A stretch of 64,000 nt of DNA from Auanema rhodensis (lineage: Eukaryota > Nematoda > Chromadorea > Rhabditida > Rhabditidae): NCBI GenBank assembly GCA_964057225.1, contig OZ059899.1, forward strand, positions 7,750,001-7,814,000, read 5' to 3'. The translations under genes were made by a program, and so were the position numbers. Every line of letters begins with the position of its first letter. The stretch's first letter is position 1. The notes under the pieces are model-generated. The model was given only the letters and a program-made list of their open reading frames with translations. It did not search any database and was not told the DNA's origin. Positions 40,852 through 53,382 of the stretch are shown here, in pieces.

Positions 40852-41143
40852 GCTGATTTTTGTTTTGCCGCAATTTTCGGGGTACTGTGCATACAAACAG
40901 CACAGAATACCTAAAATATTAACATAACACCCATTAAAGCAGGGGACAGTACGTATACATGACCTGGTTAAATTGAATGCAAAGTATTTAATTGGTTTGG
41001 AATTATTAAATTCAGATTTATTTAACCTGATTTATTTTTAATTCTTAATATTTAGTTGAGCACTTTTCAAGTTTTTCAAAAATATGGAAGATAAGCGAGG
41101 AAAGAAACATTGAATACAAAGTATTCTTTACAATTTGTTTTAG
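40642..41143. other. Interval between POLRMT and the first recognised PIWI exon (502 bp)
   Basis: This contains the POLRMT 3' UTR and a (TA)n run, and it should contain the PIWI 5' end. The only ATG-led coding-like fragment (41081, MEDKRGKKH) runs into a TGA and has no usable donor before the acceptor at 41141-41143. Confidence 0.5.
40821..40851. repeat. (TA)n microsatellite
   Basis: An uninterrupted TA run of about a dozen units followed by TGTATATG, in the interval between POLRMT and PIWI. Confidence 0.85.
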
Positions 41144-44069
41144 GGACCTCTGGCAAGACTGTATGCTGTTTAGCTAATTTTGTTCCCATTCATAGCAATG
41201 GAGATATATCTGAACTAATATATCAATATCACATTAGTTTTAATCCTGAAGTCGATAGCAGAAAATATCGGATGGATATTTTACGACAGGAAGTATTTCG
41301 GGAACATATAAAAGATGATTTCATATTCGACGGAATGATTCTTTACATGCCTAGAAAGAATAATAGAGAAGTGTGTTAGTTTTTTTTGTGAAAGTCAGGA
41401 ATAGCTTTCTAGGTTATTATCGAGGCTACTCATCCTGAAACGGGTTGCAACTTAGCCGTGAAAATTAAACCTAACGTTGTTTTCGCCAGGGATAGTCCTC
41501 AAGCTGTAACAAGCTATAATATTATTATGAGAAGGTTTATCATTCTTATCTCTTGGCTTATTTCAAGATGTGTGTCTTCAGATGTCTTGAGTTGGTTGGT
41601 TTCAAGCAACTATGCCGACATTATTATAATCCTGCTCAAGCTACAAAAGTTGTAAATTATGATTTGGAGGTGTGGTCAGGGTATGAAACAGCAATTCGGC
41701 AGTATGAAAACAATATGATGTTATGCATAGAAAATAGGTTTAAAGTTTTGCGAACTAAAACTTTTCTCGAAATTGTGAGTTATACAAGTAGTATTCTTTT
41801 AAATCGACTATCGCTTTCAGCTAGAGGAAGAGAGATTAACTTGTGATAATCGTGAACAATACGAAATGAAAATTGAAGAAAAATATTGCGGTCAAACCGT
41901 TGTGACTTAGTATGCTGAGCCTATTTTTCCGTTTGAAAACTAAAATTTAGCTATAATAATCGAATGAGGAAAATCAGTTCAATCGATTGGGATTTAACTC
42001 CTTTAACAGAGTTCCGACAGAACGAAGGGACGAAGATAACATTGAAAGATTATTATGAACAGCAATATGGTAGACGAATTAGTAACCTCAATCAGCCTAT
42101 TATTGTAATTTGTGAAAAATAATCAAGATTTACTTTGATGTCATTTTAGATTTGTGAAGGAAAACCTGCTCAGCCCAATCAGGAACCGCAGAAAACTTAC
42201 TTGATTCCAGAGCTGTGTCAACCAACAGGAATTACTGATGAAATGCTTAAGGATCGACGAATTATGCGAGCTTTGGCAGTTCACATGCGGCTTGATCCAA
42301 CTGCTCGTGTTAAAAACGCACTCCATCTTATAAAGTTAATCAAAAACGATTCACGGTGCATGAATCTTCTCACCAGCTGGAAAATGGAGTTAAGCGACTC
42401 TTTAGTGGAAATTCCTGCTCGAATTCTTCCGGCAGAGAAGGTTTATCGAATAATGCTTATCAATCACATTTTAATTTTCAGATTATTACTGCTACTAATG
42501 CAGGTTATACAGATTTGAATGTTGAATGGTCCAGAAGAATGAAAAGGGAAGGATGTCTTAGAGCTGTTGATTTGGACAGATGGGTCGTTGTTTGCCCTGA
42601 GTCAAATGAGAAAGTAGTTTTGGCACAAAAATTCATAGGTAAAAAGAGCTTTAAAAATTTCATTTGTCTTTTCTTTAAAGAAAATATCAAGAGGCTTTCT
42701 AAAGAAATGGGGATTGAAGTTAGAAAACCTTGGTGTGTCCCGGTAGCTGGTGTCTCCACCAATCACTATCTCTCCGCTATTGATAGAGTTGTTTCAACGG
42801 TATTTTCATTAAAGTATGTAATGGGATTGTGTTAAAGACTTACAGTGTGAGCAAGATGATACAGAAATTCAAATAATTGTTGTACTTCTTGCTTCTGAAG
42901 CTAAAACAACTTATGATGCCGTTAAGAAGTATTTGAGTGTGGAAAATGCAGGTGGGAATTTATCACATACTCTTGTACTGTTTTTTGTTTAAAGTTCCAT
43001 CTCAAATTGTTTTACTAAACACATTGTCTGGAAAATCGAATTCCCCCGGTGACAATAAAAACTTTTCATCGATAGTTTTGAAAATTTTCCAACAAATGAT
43101 TTGTAAAGTTGGAGGCGCATTATGGAAAGTTAACATACCTGTAAGTATTGGATTTCGTTTGCTAATGCATTATCACATTTCAGCTGAAAAATTCAATTTT
43201 ACTTGGTTATGATCTCTATCACGACTCTTCTTTGAAAGGCAAGACCATTGGAGCCTGTGTTTCTACTGTTGACGAACATTTCACTGAATTTTATTCTCAA
43301 ACAGCTCCACATGAAAATTTCACCCAACTGGGATATAATCTGGTCAATTTTGTTAGAAGTAAGCTAGAAATGTTTTTTTAATAATTATGGTTTCTGTAAA
43401 TGCCAGAAGCTGTACACGCTTACTACTTGAAGAATGATAAACAGCTGCCGAGCAGATTATTTTTATACCGCGACGGTGTAGGCGATGGCCAAGTTCCTTT
43501 GGTTAAAAAAGAAGAGGTTTTAGTGGCTTTCAATTTATTCTAATTTATTAATTTATCTAGATTGACGCTGTTGTACATGAATTGCAACGAATTTGTATGG
43601 CTGTTGATCACCCTGAAGATTTCATCAAACTGGCATTCTATATTGTCACTAAAAAAGTAAATATGCGCTTTTACAAACTAGGAAGTGAATCGTATAAATT
43701 TGTTAATCCTGAACCTGGAACTGTTGTCGATTCTGAAGTTACAAGACCTGACAGACGTGATTTTTATCTAGTACCTCAATTTGTTAATCAAGGCACAGTA
43801 ACTCCTGTATACTATAATCTGCTGCATGATACCACTGGGCTCTCCACTGACAAGCATGAATTGGTATGTATTTCAGTAAATCAACGTAATATAATTTAAT
43901 ACCATTTTTGTAGCTTTCTTACAAATTGTGCCATTTGTATTATAACTGGCAAGGAACTGTTAGAGTTCCTGCTCCTTGTCAATACGCTCACAAGTTGGCA
44001 TTCTTCGTTGCTCAATCTCTTCACAGGGGAGCTCATAATCATCTAAACAATCGTCTTTATTTCCTGTAA
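41144..44069 (+). CDS. PIWI-clade Argonaute (5' end not resolved)
   Basis: PIWI proteins bind piRNAs and silence transposons and other germline targets. Exons from the acceptor at 41143 read [49 protein letters not shown], then a PAZ domain ([43 protein letters not shown]). The linker and MID follow: [79 protein letters not shown]. The PIWI domain has [10 protein letters not shown] (first Asp), [14 protein letters not shown] (second Asp), [50 protein letters not shown] and [14 protein letters not shown] (His). It ends NNRLYFL at 44067-44069. The whole order and spelling match animal PIWI rather than AGO. At the expected glutamate-finger position I read Gln (see findings). The N-terminal 80-110 residues usual for PIWI, often Arg-Gly rich, are not found in this window. 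Confidence 0.94.
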
Positions 44070-44623
44070 TATTTTCAAAAGTTTGTATGTATAATTTTTG
44101 TTTTTTTGTCGTTTTTAAGAGTTCATATTCCAGATAGATTTCTATCTTTATTTTATATCGTTTGTGAATACAATGGTTTATCTGTTTGAAAAAGAAAAAA
44201 TATCTGTAAGAAAAAAGTTCTTTTATTTTTGGTCCTTACTACAAAAATTACTGCAAAGCTATGTTAGAATGTTGCGAATTGTTCCAAAGATTGATTCAAT
44301 ACCCATTTTTTACAAAAATCATTTCCAGAATAAAAACACGCATTAACAAGAAAAGTATTAAATATATTAAAAGTAGTTTTTATATAAGATAGTAATTTAA
44401 AACATATGTTTGACATCCTAGTGTACGTTCACAGCACCTTTATAGTAACAATTGGTTTTATGAGAAACTATAGCTATGGAGTACGCAGGGTAGATAGTAC
44501 TATACGCATCTTCCATTTTTCTTAAAACGACAATGGCTGAAGTTTGTGTTTTTTTCTTAATTGTAGCTTAACTAAGCTTTTGCTTGAATTTTTATTTGTT
44601 TTTTTGAAAACTCTCACTTACAG
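44070..44623. other. Interval between PIWI and NDUFV2 (554 bp)
   Basis: AT-rich with short open frames such as 44164-44346 that show no domain. It holds the PIWI 3' UTR and probably the promoter for the operon-like cluster that starts with NDUFV2. It ends in the acceptor CTCTCACTTACAG directly against the NDUFV2 ATG. Confidence 0.5.
44611..44623 (+). promoter_or_regulatory. Candidate trans-splice acceptor, NDUFV2
   Basis: CTCTCACTTACAG abuts the start codon at 44624 with no intervening base. A cis-intron would need an upstream exon, which I do not see. Confidence 0.55.
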
Positions 44624-45688
<1,065 letters not shown>

Positions 45689-45806
45689 AAATTTGATTTT
45701 ATTGTTAGAGTAGTGGAGTTTTTAAAAGTAAAGATTAAATATGATTTCCAATATTTCAATTTTTTGTCAATTCAACTTGATATTTTTAAAAATGTAGTAG
45801 CATACT

Positions 45807-45821
45807 GATCTGTGCCTCTAG
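45807..45821 (+). promoter_or_regulatory. Candidate trans-splice acceptor, TRMT11
   Basis: GATCTGTGCCTCTAG ends three bases before the ATG at 45825, in a 136-bp gap after NDUFV2. Confidence 0.45.
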
Positions 45822-45824
45822 ACA

Positions 45825-47598
45825 ATGAAAGTAGTATTACTGTTCTCGCAAGTGTTTCTGGATTTCCGTTTAGCTGAACTAAGGGGAATCATTAAAGCAT
45901 TGAATCTGTCTTTCCCAATTGATAAAATCAGTACACAGGTACTATAACGAGCTAAATTCTTTTCCCCTTCGCCTATTCAGGAACATATATTCGTCATAGA
46001 TCTGGATGATATTTCTGCTGTTGAATCTATATTATCTCGAGCTATGTTACTCAAATCAGCGTATGAATTATTTTATACATCAGATTCCTATGAAAATCTG
46101 AATGAGCTATTACTCTCAAATCAGAATGACTTTAAGGTATTTATATTAAATTTTGATACGTGTACGCAGTAATGCTTTGCTCTTAAAGAAATATGACAAA
46201 GAAGAACAGTCATTTTCTGTTAAAGTTAGACCTGTTGGTCGTAAACGGGGGTTAGAATGCGGTTCTGCTATTGAGGTATCCTGGAACATTTTGAATAAAG
46301 AATCACTAATAAGTTTTGCAGAAAATATGTGAAGCTATAAATCTTGAAAAGGCACCAGTATCTTTGCATGACCCTCTTAATGCTTTCGTTCTGTTGGAGG
46401 AATATGAGAGTGAGAAAAGCACTGCTCCTTCTCGAATTTTTTTCTCTAAATTGGTAGTTTAGTTCAATTCAAATTTTAAGATGATAATGGCATAGATAGG
46501 TCATGGACAGTTTCGTTTGAAAAATGAATATAATCTCAGAGATCGATGTTACATAGGAAATACAACAATGGATCCGGAGTTGGCATTCATTCAGGTTTAT
46601 CTTACCCCACTTTTACTTAATGTTATTTTTTATTTGTTTTCATCATATTCATTTAGGCCAATATTACCGCTATTCGGAATCGAAGCATAATTTTGGATCC
46701 ATTTGTGGGCACCGGAGGACTCATTCTATCTGCCGCAAAGTTTGGAGCTTTTGTTATGGGGACTGAGATAAACTATCAAGTAGCTAAAGGATTAGGTATG
46801 TGAGTATTTGAAACAATTTTTATTTCCGTATTCAGGAAAGTCATCTCGGCAAGGTGTCAAATATCTTACCGATAAAGAAAGTATAGCAGCCAATTTTGAT
46901 CAGTATGGTACCACATCCAATCTTTTGAGTATTATTATTGCTGATGCAAGTCAACATGGTGTATGGAGAGATTTTCCAATCCTGGATGGAATTATTTCAG
47001 ATCGTAAGTGAATATTCAGTTTGGGTTTATTTTTGTTTTTTTTTTAGCTCCATATGGGATTCGTGAAAAGGGGAGAAAAATTGGAAAAAAAGAAAGAAAG
47101 GAACACTGGACCTTACCAAGCGCAGAACAGTTAGTTTTTTATATCATTTGTATCTTCTGTATATTTAATTCTTGTAGTCTTGTGAGTTTCCCAGAAAAAC
47201 AGAAATATTCCATTGAGGCAACTTTCACTGATTTGTGCGATATCAGTGCTTCAACTTTACGGATTGGATCTCGAGTTTCATTTTGGTTTCCTGTTATTCT
47301 CGAAAGGTAGTACTTTCTACTCCCTTCATTATACTTTTCTGGTTATTTTTAGTTATTCTGAAAAATGCCTACCTTTTCACCCTGCTTTGAAATTAGTTGA
47401 GAATTGTGAACAAACTCTTACACGTAAAACTAGCAGGTAATGTTTTCTGTTTTTTTGGTACTGTTAAACTTTTTTTTCAGGAGATTGTTGACATATGAGA
47501 AAATCAGAGAACCTCAGGCTGGGGAAAAAACTACCACTGTTGAAAATATATTTGAAAAAGGAACTTTTAGAGATGCTATATTTGTTGGCAATAATTAA
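45825..47598 (+). CDS. tRNA (guanine(10)-N2)-methyltransferase catalytic subunit (TRMT11)
   Basis: TRMT11, with TRMT112, makes m2G at position 10 of tRNAs in the cytosol. The ATG at 45825 gives MKVVLLFSQVFLDFRLAELR, an N-terminal THUMP-related region. Then come HGQFRLKNEYNLRDRCYIGN and TMDPELAFIQAN. The Rossmann SAM site follows (SIILDPFVGTGGLILSAAKF, AFVMGTEIN), and the catalytic motif IV is DGIISDPPYGIREKGRK. The end of the protein has SRVSFWFPVILE and CLPFHPALKLVENCEQTL, ending at the TAA at 47596-47598. About nine exons give near 440 residues, matching TRMT11 (human 463). The DPPY motif is split by an intron (at the DPPY Asp codon, about 47005-47047). It is the second gene of the cluster, 136 bp after NDUFV2. 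AATAAA occurs at about 47673. Confidence 0.94.
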
Positions 47599-47760
47599 AG
47601 ATTGTTCAATGTTTTTGTTTAATTGTTGTTATATTATTATTACTTGTTGCATATTTTATCACGTTCATGGTTAATAAAAAATAAATAGTATTGTTGTTCA
47701 TTTATATTTGAGTTGTACTTCTCTCATATATGATTTAAGTTTTTGAGGTTTTGAGACATA

Positions 47761-47772
47761 ATATTTTTTTAG
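47761..47772 (+). promoter_or_regulatory. Candidate trans-splice acceptor, CIA2
   Basis: ATATTTTTTTAG ends one base before the ATG at 47774, in a 175-bp gap after TRMT11. Confidence 0.5.
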
Positions 47773-47773
47773 G

Positions 47774-48433
47774 ATGGGCATTGATCGATTAGATAATGCT
47801 GCCCCTACGGTATTTGAACGAGCTGTCAATGATCGGAAGGATAAAGATATGGAAATGTGTGTATGTGATCTTATTACAATTTTTGACATTATTATTGCAG
47901 GAATGAGTCCCATGAAGATTTAATAGATGCTTTAGAAGTGTTCGAACTTATTCGTGATATTAATGATCCTGAACATCCTTATACTCTCGAGCAGTTAAAT
48001 GTTGTACAAAAAGAATTAATAACAGTTTTTAATGAACCCAAATATACATTAGTTGATGTGAGTGGTGTATGTAATGAAGTTTTAAAATTCCGAATTTCAG
48101 GTTAAATTTACACCAACAATCCCACATTGTTCCATGGCTACCTTAATTGGTTTGGCCATTCGTGTACTGTTATCTAGGACACTTCACTCATCTGTTAAAG
48201 TAAGATTGTTTTTATTAGGTAAAGTTAAACTTACTTATTAGATTTTGGTTTCAATTACACCTGGCGCTCATAATACTGAGGATGCTATAAACAGACAACT
48301 CCGAGATAAGGTATTGTAAACTGAAGAGCCTAAGGTAACGAAACTTGTATTGTAGGAGAGAGTTGCTGCAGCTATGGAAAACCCTGAGTTAATGAGAGCT
48401 GTGAATAAATGTTTGGAACCACCAAGAGGATAA
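47774..48433 (+). CDS. Cytosolic Fe-S assembly component CIAO2B/MIP18 (FAM96 family)
   Basis: This is the targeting-complex subunit that, with MMS19 and CIAO1, delivers 4Fe-4S clusters to cytosolic and nuclear apoproteins. Five exons give 161 residues (human CIAO2B has 163). The start [20 protein letters not shown] is followed by the acidic stretch [20 protein letters not shown], then [14 protein letters not shown]. The family signature [20 protein letters not shown] carries the reactive Cys. [20 protein letters not shown] and [19 protein letters not shown] complete it, ending LEPPRG at 48431-48433. The N-terminal leader and DPEHP block fit the CIAO2B rather than the CIAO2A branch. It is the third gene in the cluster, 175 bp after TRMT11. 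No damaged motif. Confidence 0.95.
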
Positions 48434-48560
48434 TAGATCGTATTTAATTTAGTTTCTGCGTCATAGTTTCACATATCAATACAGATTTTAATGCTTTCAT
48501 TCTTATGTCTTTATTCGTTTTTTCGAAATTCTTTCTGTTTTAACGATGCTTGTGTAGTTT

Positions 48561-48574
48561 TAAGTATTTTTCAG
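48561..48574 (+). promoter_or_regulatory. Candidate trans-splice acceptor, MRM2
   Basis: TAAGTATTTTTCAG abuts the ATG at 48575, in a 141-bp gap after CIA2. It matches the nematode TTTTTCAG consensus. Confidence 0.6.
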
Positions 48575-49431
48575 ATGACAACTTCATATATATCTCAGAA
48601 ACTTTTTTCTAGTAACCGTAGGAATGTTGAAAAGTAAGTTTGTAATTTATTAATTCATGAATAAATCTCAGATATTTGCAGAGACAAATGAATGATCCTT
48701 TTGCTTCAAGAGCTCGTGAACATTCATATAGAGCAAGAAGTGCGTTCAAACTTATGGAAATTGATGATAAATTTCGTTTCCTCAAACCAGGTTGATTTGT
48801 CAGTTTATTTTTTTACGTATCTCTGTGATTTAGGAATTTGTGTTGTAGACGTGGGATGTGCTCCTGGAAGTTGGTCTCAAGTGGTAGCAGAAAGATGCCA
48901 TTTAAATGTTCCAACTTCCTCTAAAGAGTCATATCTGCTAGGCTTAGACTTGCAGGTGTGCAAATCATTTGAGAAATTTTATTTCGTGCTTCTTAGATGG
49001 TGTTACCGATACCTGGAGCCGATATCATGTCGTTGAGTGATGTTACAAATACTGACGTTCAAGAGGAAATGAAAAAACGCTTGAATGGTCGAACAGTTAA
49101 AGTTGTTCTTAGCGATATGGCTCCGAATCCAACAGGTGATTTGTTTCTATGTATCTATTATATAAATGTTTTTAATTTAGGAGATTCAGTAACAGATCAT
49201 ATGCGCCTGATAAATCTATGTAGGATGGCTTTTTCCTTGTTCTACAATCCAACTAACTCAAATCCGACTGTAAAATTGGCCAGAGATGGTATATATCTTT
49301 GTAAAATATGGGATGGACCGTTTAGAAAAGAATTTATTGAAGAACTTTCTCAAAGATTTAAAACTGTGAAAACTATAAAACCGATAGCTTGTCGAGATAG
49401 TAGTGCAGAGTTATATTTATATTGCAAATAA
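48575..49431 (+). CDS. Mitochondrial rRNA 2'-O-methyltransferase MRM2 (FtsJ/RrmJ family)
   Basis: MRM2 methylates a uridine in the A-loop of the mitochondrial large-subunit rRNA. The start MTTSYISQKLFSSNRRNVEK is basic and Ser-rich, consistent with mitochondrial import. The FtsJ core is complete: RQMNDPFASRAREHSYRARS, then AFKLMEID with the first catalytic Lys; SAM motif VVDVGCAPGSWSQVVAER; catalytic Asp in VVLSDMAPNPTGD; second Lys in GIYLCKIWDG; and Glu in SAELYLYCK. The K-D-K-E tetrad is therefore intact. It stops at 49429-49431 after about 230 residues, the RrmJ length, and lacks the extensions of nucleolar SPB1/FTSJ3 and the tRNA enzyme FTSJ1 context. It is the fourth gene in the cluster, 141 bp after CIA2. 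Confidence 0.93.
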
Positions 49432-49530
49432 AGTTAGATAATCTTCATTACTTGTCTACGAAATATGGTTTATGGCCAACAGTAGTTTAATATCTTTAGC
49501 AACAATTATTGTTATTCATCAATTAGAAAT

Positions 49531-49541
49531 TCAATTTTCAG
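49531..49541 (+). promoter_or_regulatory. Candidate trans-splice acceptor, PAM16
   Basis: TCAATTTTCAG ends 22 bases before the ATG at 49564, in a 132-bp gap after MRM2. Confidence 0.55.
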
Positions 49542-49563
49542 GCTTAGAATAATTTATTCAAAT

Positions 49564-50143
49564 ATGCCGTTAAAACATGCTATTAAGGTAAAATACTTTA
49601 CTTATTTCGATTGTAAATGTCTCATTTTAGGTTGTTCTCGCTGTTGGTGAAGCCTTTGGCAAAGCTCTTGGTAGAGCAGTAAAAGAAGAGATCAAACGTT
49701 GACTTTATTTCAAATATATTTGTGATTTTTTTTATTTTAGAGAGCCAGCAAGCTGCTCAGCGAGTTGCAAGTAGCACCGGACAATCTGGTAGCGAAACGC
49801 GTGAAAATGCTACAAGCAATGCTAAGTTGGGAATTACTTTAGAGGTTTTTTTCTGTACTATTTTATTGTGTACTATTATTTTTAATTTGAGGAATCTTTA
49901 CAAATTTTGAACATTAAAACACCTTTGAATGTTGAAGAGGTGGAGAAGAATTATGAACATCTTTTCAAAATTAACGAAAAGGCCAATGGAGGAACTTTAT
50001 ATATTCAATCCAAGGTTTATTGTAAACCTACTGCAATCAAAGAATTTATTTTTCAGGTTTACCGAGCAAAAGAAAGAATAGATGAAGAAATAAAACGATT
50101 GGATGGTGCCAAGAGTATAAATGCAGAGTCTAAATCAGAATAG
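49564..50143 (+). CDS. Mitochondrial import motor subunit PAM16/TIM16 (Magmas)
   Basis: PAM16 is a J-like protein at the matrix face of TIM23; it binds PAM18/TIM14 and restrains its stimulation of mtHsp70. Five exons give about 134 residues. The N-terminus [20 protein letters not shown] matches the family's hydrophobic helix. The J-like domain reads [30 protein letters not shown], then [20 protein letters not shown]. The HPD of true J proteins is replaced by a degenerate triplet (EKA in NEKANGG), as expected for PAM16. The C-terminal tail is acidic and lysine-rich, ending SKSE at 50143. It is the last gene in the five-gene cluster. Confidence 0.95.
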
Positions 50144-50303
50144 ATACGAGGAGACTTTAAACATTTAGCTATAGATTTTTGTTCAAAAGTTGTTATATTT
50201 TTGGTTTGTTCGTATCGTATAAACCAGAAAATTTTTTTCAAATTTTTTTTTAATAATAGGCTATACAAACAAAAATATTTCCATTTTGAGGTAAAGACGT
50301 CAA

Positions 50304-50950
50304 TTACCCAATCGGTGTAAAAGTACAACTAAACGTTTTAACCTCGTCACTTAAGGGTAGAAAACGATCTGGCACCCATTGCTTATTCGTATTGCAGTAA
50401 ATTTCTTTTTTTGCTATGCCTGTTACTGATGGAAACATCGCTAAGCCCCCATTAATCTATAAATTGATTTCATTATATCATATAACATAGTGCCAACCTG
50501 TAAAATCATAAGTCCTAATTGATTGTTCTTTGGTAAACATGTTAACATCATGGCACTACAACCGTCACTAGTATACACTATAGGACTGAAATAATAGAAA
50601 TAAACGTGATTAAGTATAAGAAGAATAACCCTTTACTTCCAACTCCTTGTGTGCTTCCAATTGACATTGATTTATCAACTACCACAGAAGATGGTTTACA
50701 TTGATTACAAACTGCATGAAATAGATATTAAAAAACAAAAATATAAAATTACGTGGTAGTTTCTTTGCAGGTGCATCTGTAAAAAATCCAAATATAATAA
50801 ATACTCAAAAGGATTCAATTTCAGACAAATTGTATATTTACCTGATTTTGATCCTGTTAAAAAGTGATCGTTAGGTGTTTTTGTAGGAACGCATGAATAT
50901 ACTGGATAGATAAAGATTAAAACTAATAATGAACAAATCGCGTTGATCAT
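50304..50950 (-). CDS. Secreted C6-type cysteine protein (nematode family)
   Basis: Four or five exons give about 165 residues. The start at 50948-50950 gives a clear signal peptide (MINAICSLLVLIFIYPVYS) followed by CVPTKTPNDHFLTGSKS. Next comes LPLCNQCKPSSVVVDKS, then YTSDGCSAMMLTCLPKNNQL, GLMILQINGGLAMFPSV, YCNTNKQWVPD and finally FSCTFTPIG with the stop at 50304-50306. The spacing DGC-x(5)-TC ... NGG ... YCN-x(3)-QW ... SC resembles the C6 domain, a six-cysteine extracellular module common in nematode secreted proteins. Function is unknown. It converges on PAM16, whose stop is about 160 bp away. Confidence 0.75.
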
Positions 50951-53382
50951 ATCTTGTGTAACACTAAGAATATACCAAACTCTTGTTTAACGATAGTTCA
51001 TTAGATGCCTAAAAAATTGAACTTTTTTTCTTTAGAAAAAATATGTTTGCGTAATTTTTCTAATTCAATAAAAATGGCGGAAAAAAGAAGTAATTATGAA
51101 ATACTATATATATCTAGAAGCATTACCTAATAATTTCGAAGAGGAAATTGTATTATTCCTTATTTTATTTTGTAGTAGGTCAGTTCTATTAGGAAACTGA
51201 ACTAGAGTAGGTCATGGTAATGAATATTATGCTACAACTATCACGCAATACTGATTTTGTTTGTGTTACCAATAACTGTTAAGATAAAGCGTATTTATCA
51301 ATTTTAATTAATATTAGATATCAGTTTAATTTGGGAAACCTTTCCCTAACTAAATTTCGGGTATCTATACACATTATAGAAAGTAGTACATCTTTGCAAA
51401 AATCTTCAATTGCATATTTATAAATTATAAATTAACGAATGAAAATGAAGAAAGGAATAAAGAGATGCTTGACTTTGATAATAAATTGGGATAAAATTGA
51501 ACATTTTATCAGAACATATCTTCTATAGATGATAAAAGTTAAACTACGTAATGTCGATTTAAAACTCCATTACACATATCGTATACACCATAACATCATA
51601 ACTATTTGATAAAAATTTATTTAAATAATTTTCAATCTTTGTAATTGATTGCTATACCTGAGATGAGAAAATTGTTAACTAAACTGACGAGAAATAGTGA
51701 AGCCAAATTAAGCAGCTGAGAATTTTCACAAAATGTATATGATAAACACTGGACTTCCGTTGTCCTCACAATTTTAAGCATAAATTCCATACATATATAC
51801 ATGTTATTTAATCGAATATTTGAAGTATCCAAGTGAGGTTGTGCATATGCTGTAAACGATGTCTGTTTCGGATGATAGTACTGAAATTTAGATGCTATAG
51901 ATTTTCGAAAGGCAAACATAAAAAGAAGCCAGAAGAGCTATCGAGAAAACTGAACAAGGTTTTTTTTCAAAATAACAGAAAAGTGAGAATATATGTTTCT
52001 GTCTCCTACTGCTTACAGTTATCTACACACATATATATATATATATATATTTATTTTAAATTGATATCTATTTTTTTGTTTTACATATATTTATTCAAAT
52101 AAATCGAAGAAATGAGAGATAACCTTTGTTCTATTGGATTACATATCAAATACGAAAATTGTAGTTAAATATTTTTTAATGCTACCCTCCATCCAATTCT
52201 TCTTGCAGAATGTGAGGTCTCAAGCTTTTCTAATGAAAATATCATGTTCTACTTTTAAAAATTTCAAAATATTTTATTTTTCTCAAAATTTCTACAGTCT
52301 TTAATTTAAAAAAAAAATGACAAGTATTCATTTCAGCAAGATTTTTTGAGGAAAGATGCTAATTCAATTTAATGGCTTTGTTGACGATTAATTCTCTTTA
52401 TATGGCTATCGTTCAACCAACTTTCTGGCCTTATTCTGCTGAATCGAATGTTTAAATTGAAACATTTCTTAAAGATTCTTTTCGCATTTCTTCATTGTCT
52501 CGCTAAATTCTTTTTAACAAATGAAATGCGCTACGCTTTAACCATAATCTTAGTCACAACCATTTTGTAGCTCAACCGAGGTGTGGCCTTTTAACAAACA
52601 AGTTCTCATAAATTATTAAAAGATAGATAAGTTTTGAGGACAAAGGAATTGATCGTTGATGTTGATGAAATCTAAGAAGCTATGCCGGCTTTTGTCTGTC
52701 CAGTAAGATATTACTTATTTTACATACTATATCTATATGAGTTCTAAGAACTTTATCTCAATTACAATTTCATTGAAAATACTTTGGTGTGGAATTTGTA
52801 AGCCGATAACAAACAAAAGTTTTCACTTGCTCACTGTTCAGCAAACTGATTTGAAAGACATAAGATTCAAATTCCGTCAGAATGCAGTATTCCATCTAGC
52901 ATGCTGTGGAATCCGAATTATTTCTTTAATTCTTCGCTCTCGAAATTTGGTAATTTTACTTTGCTTAATTATTCTACTTTTCTTAAACTTCGTTCCACCT
53001 CTTTCTTTTTTCTCACTCTTGTCAAACGTCATTTCATTCATATCACAAGATCAACAGGCAAGTTGGATATTTTACATTTTTATATTAAAATATAAGTATA
53101 TCTATCTATTTCTATATATATATATATTGTATCAATAAATTATCTTACAATGACACATAAATGTTTAAAATGTTACATAATTATATTTACATTTTTCTTT
53201 TTATCAGGAGTATTGTGTTTATGACTCATTTTTTACTCTTAGTTCTTCTTTAAATTATAATTCTATTGTTTGAACTTTAAAGTGTGTTTGTCCGTATGAA
53301 ACCTCAATTAAAATTTCTCAATTTCTAGACACATAACCAGAGATATCAAATAAGATAAGTATTGCACAAATTGAACCTAAAA
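50951..53382. other. AT-rich gene-poor interval (2.4 kb)
   Basis: The left part is presumably the 5' region of the C6-type gene. A plus-strand block at 51872-51958 reads ATG MIVLKFRCYRFSKGKHKK and then PEELSRKLNK up to a GT; it is basic and looks coding but ends in phase 0. (AT)n runs lie at 52031-52050 and 53114-53128. Other short open frames (for example 52737-53138) are AT-rich and featureless. Confidence 0.45.
52031..52050. repeat. (AT)n microsatellite
   Basis: Ten AT units in the gene-poor interval. Confidence 0.8.

Noticed and set aside
51872-51958. Possible exon MIVLKFRCYRFSKGKHKK... with donor at 51959
   Set aside because: It looks coding but ends in phase 0, unlike the five phase-2 candidates, and has no partner exon; left as a note, not a gene.
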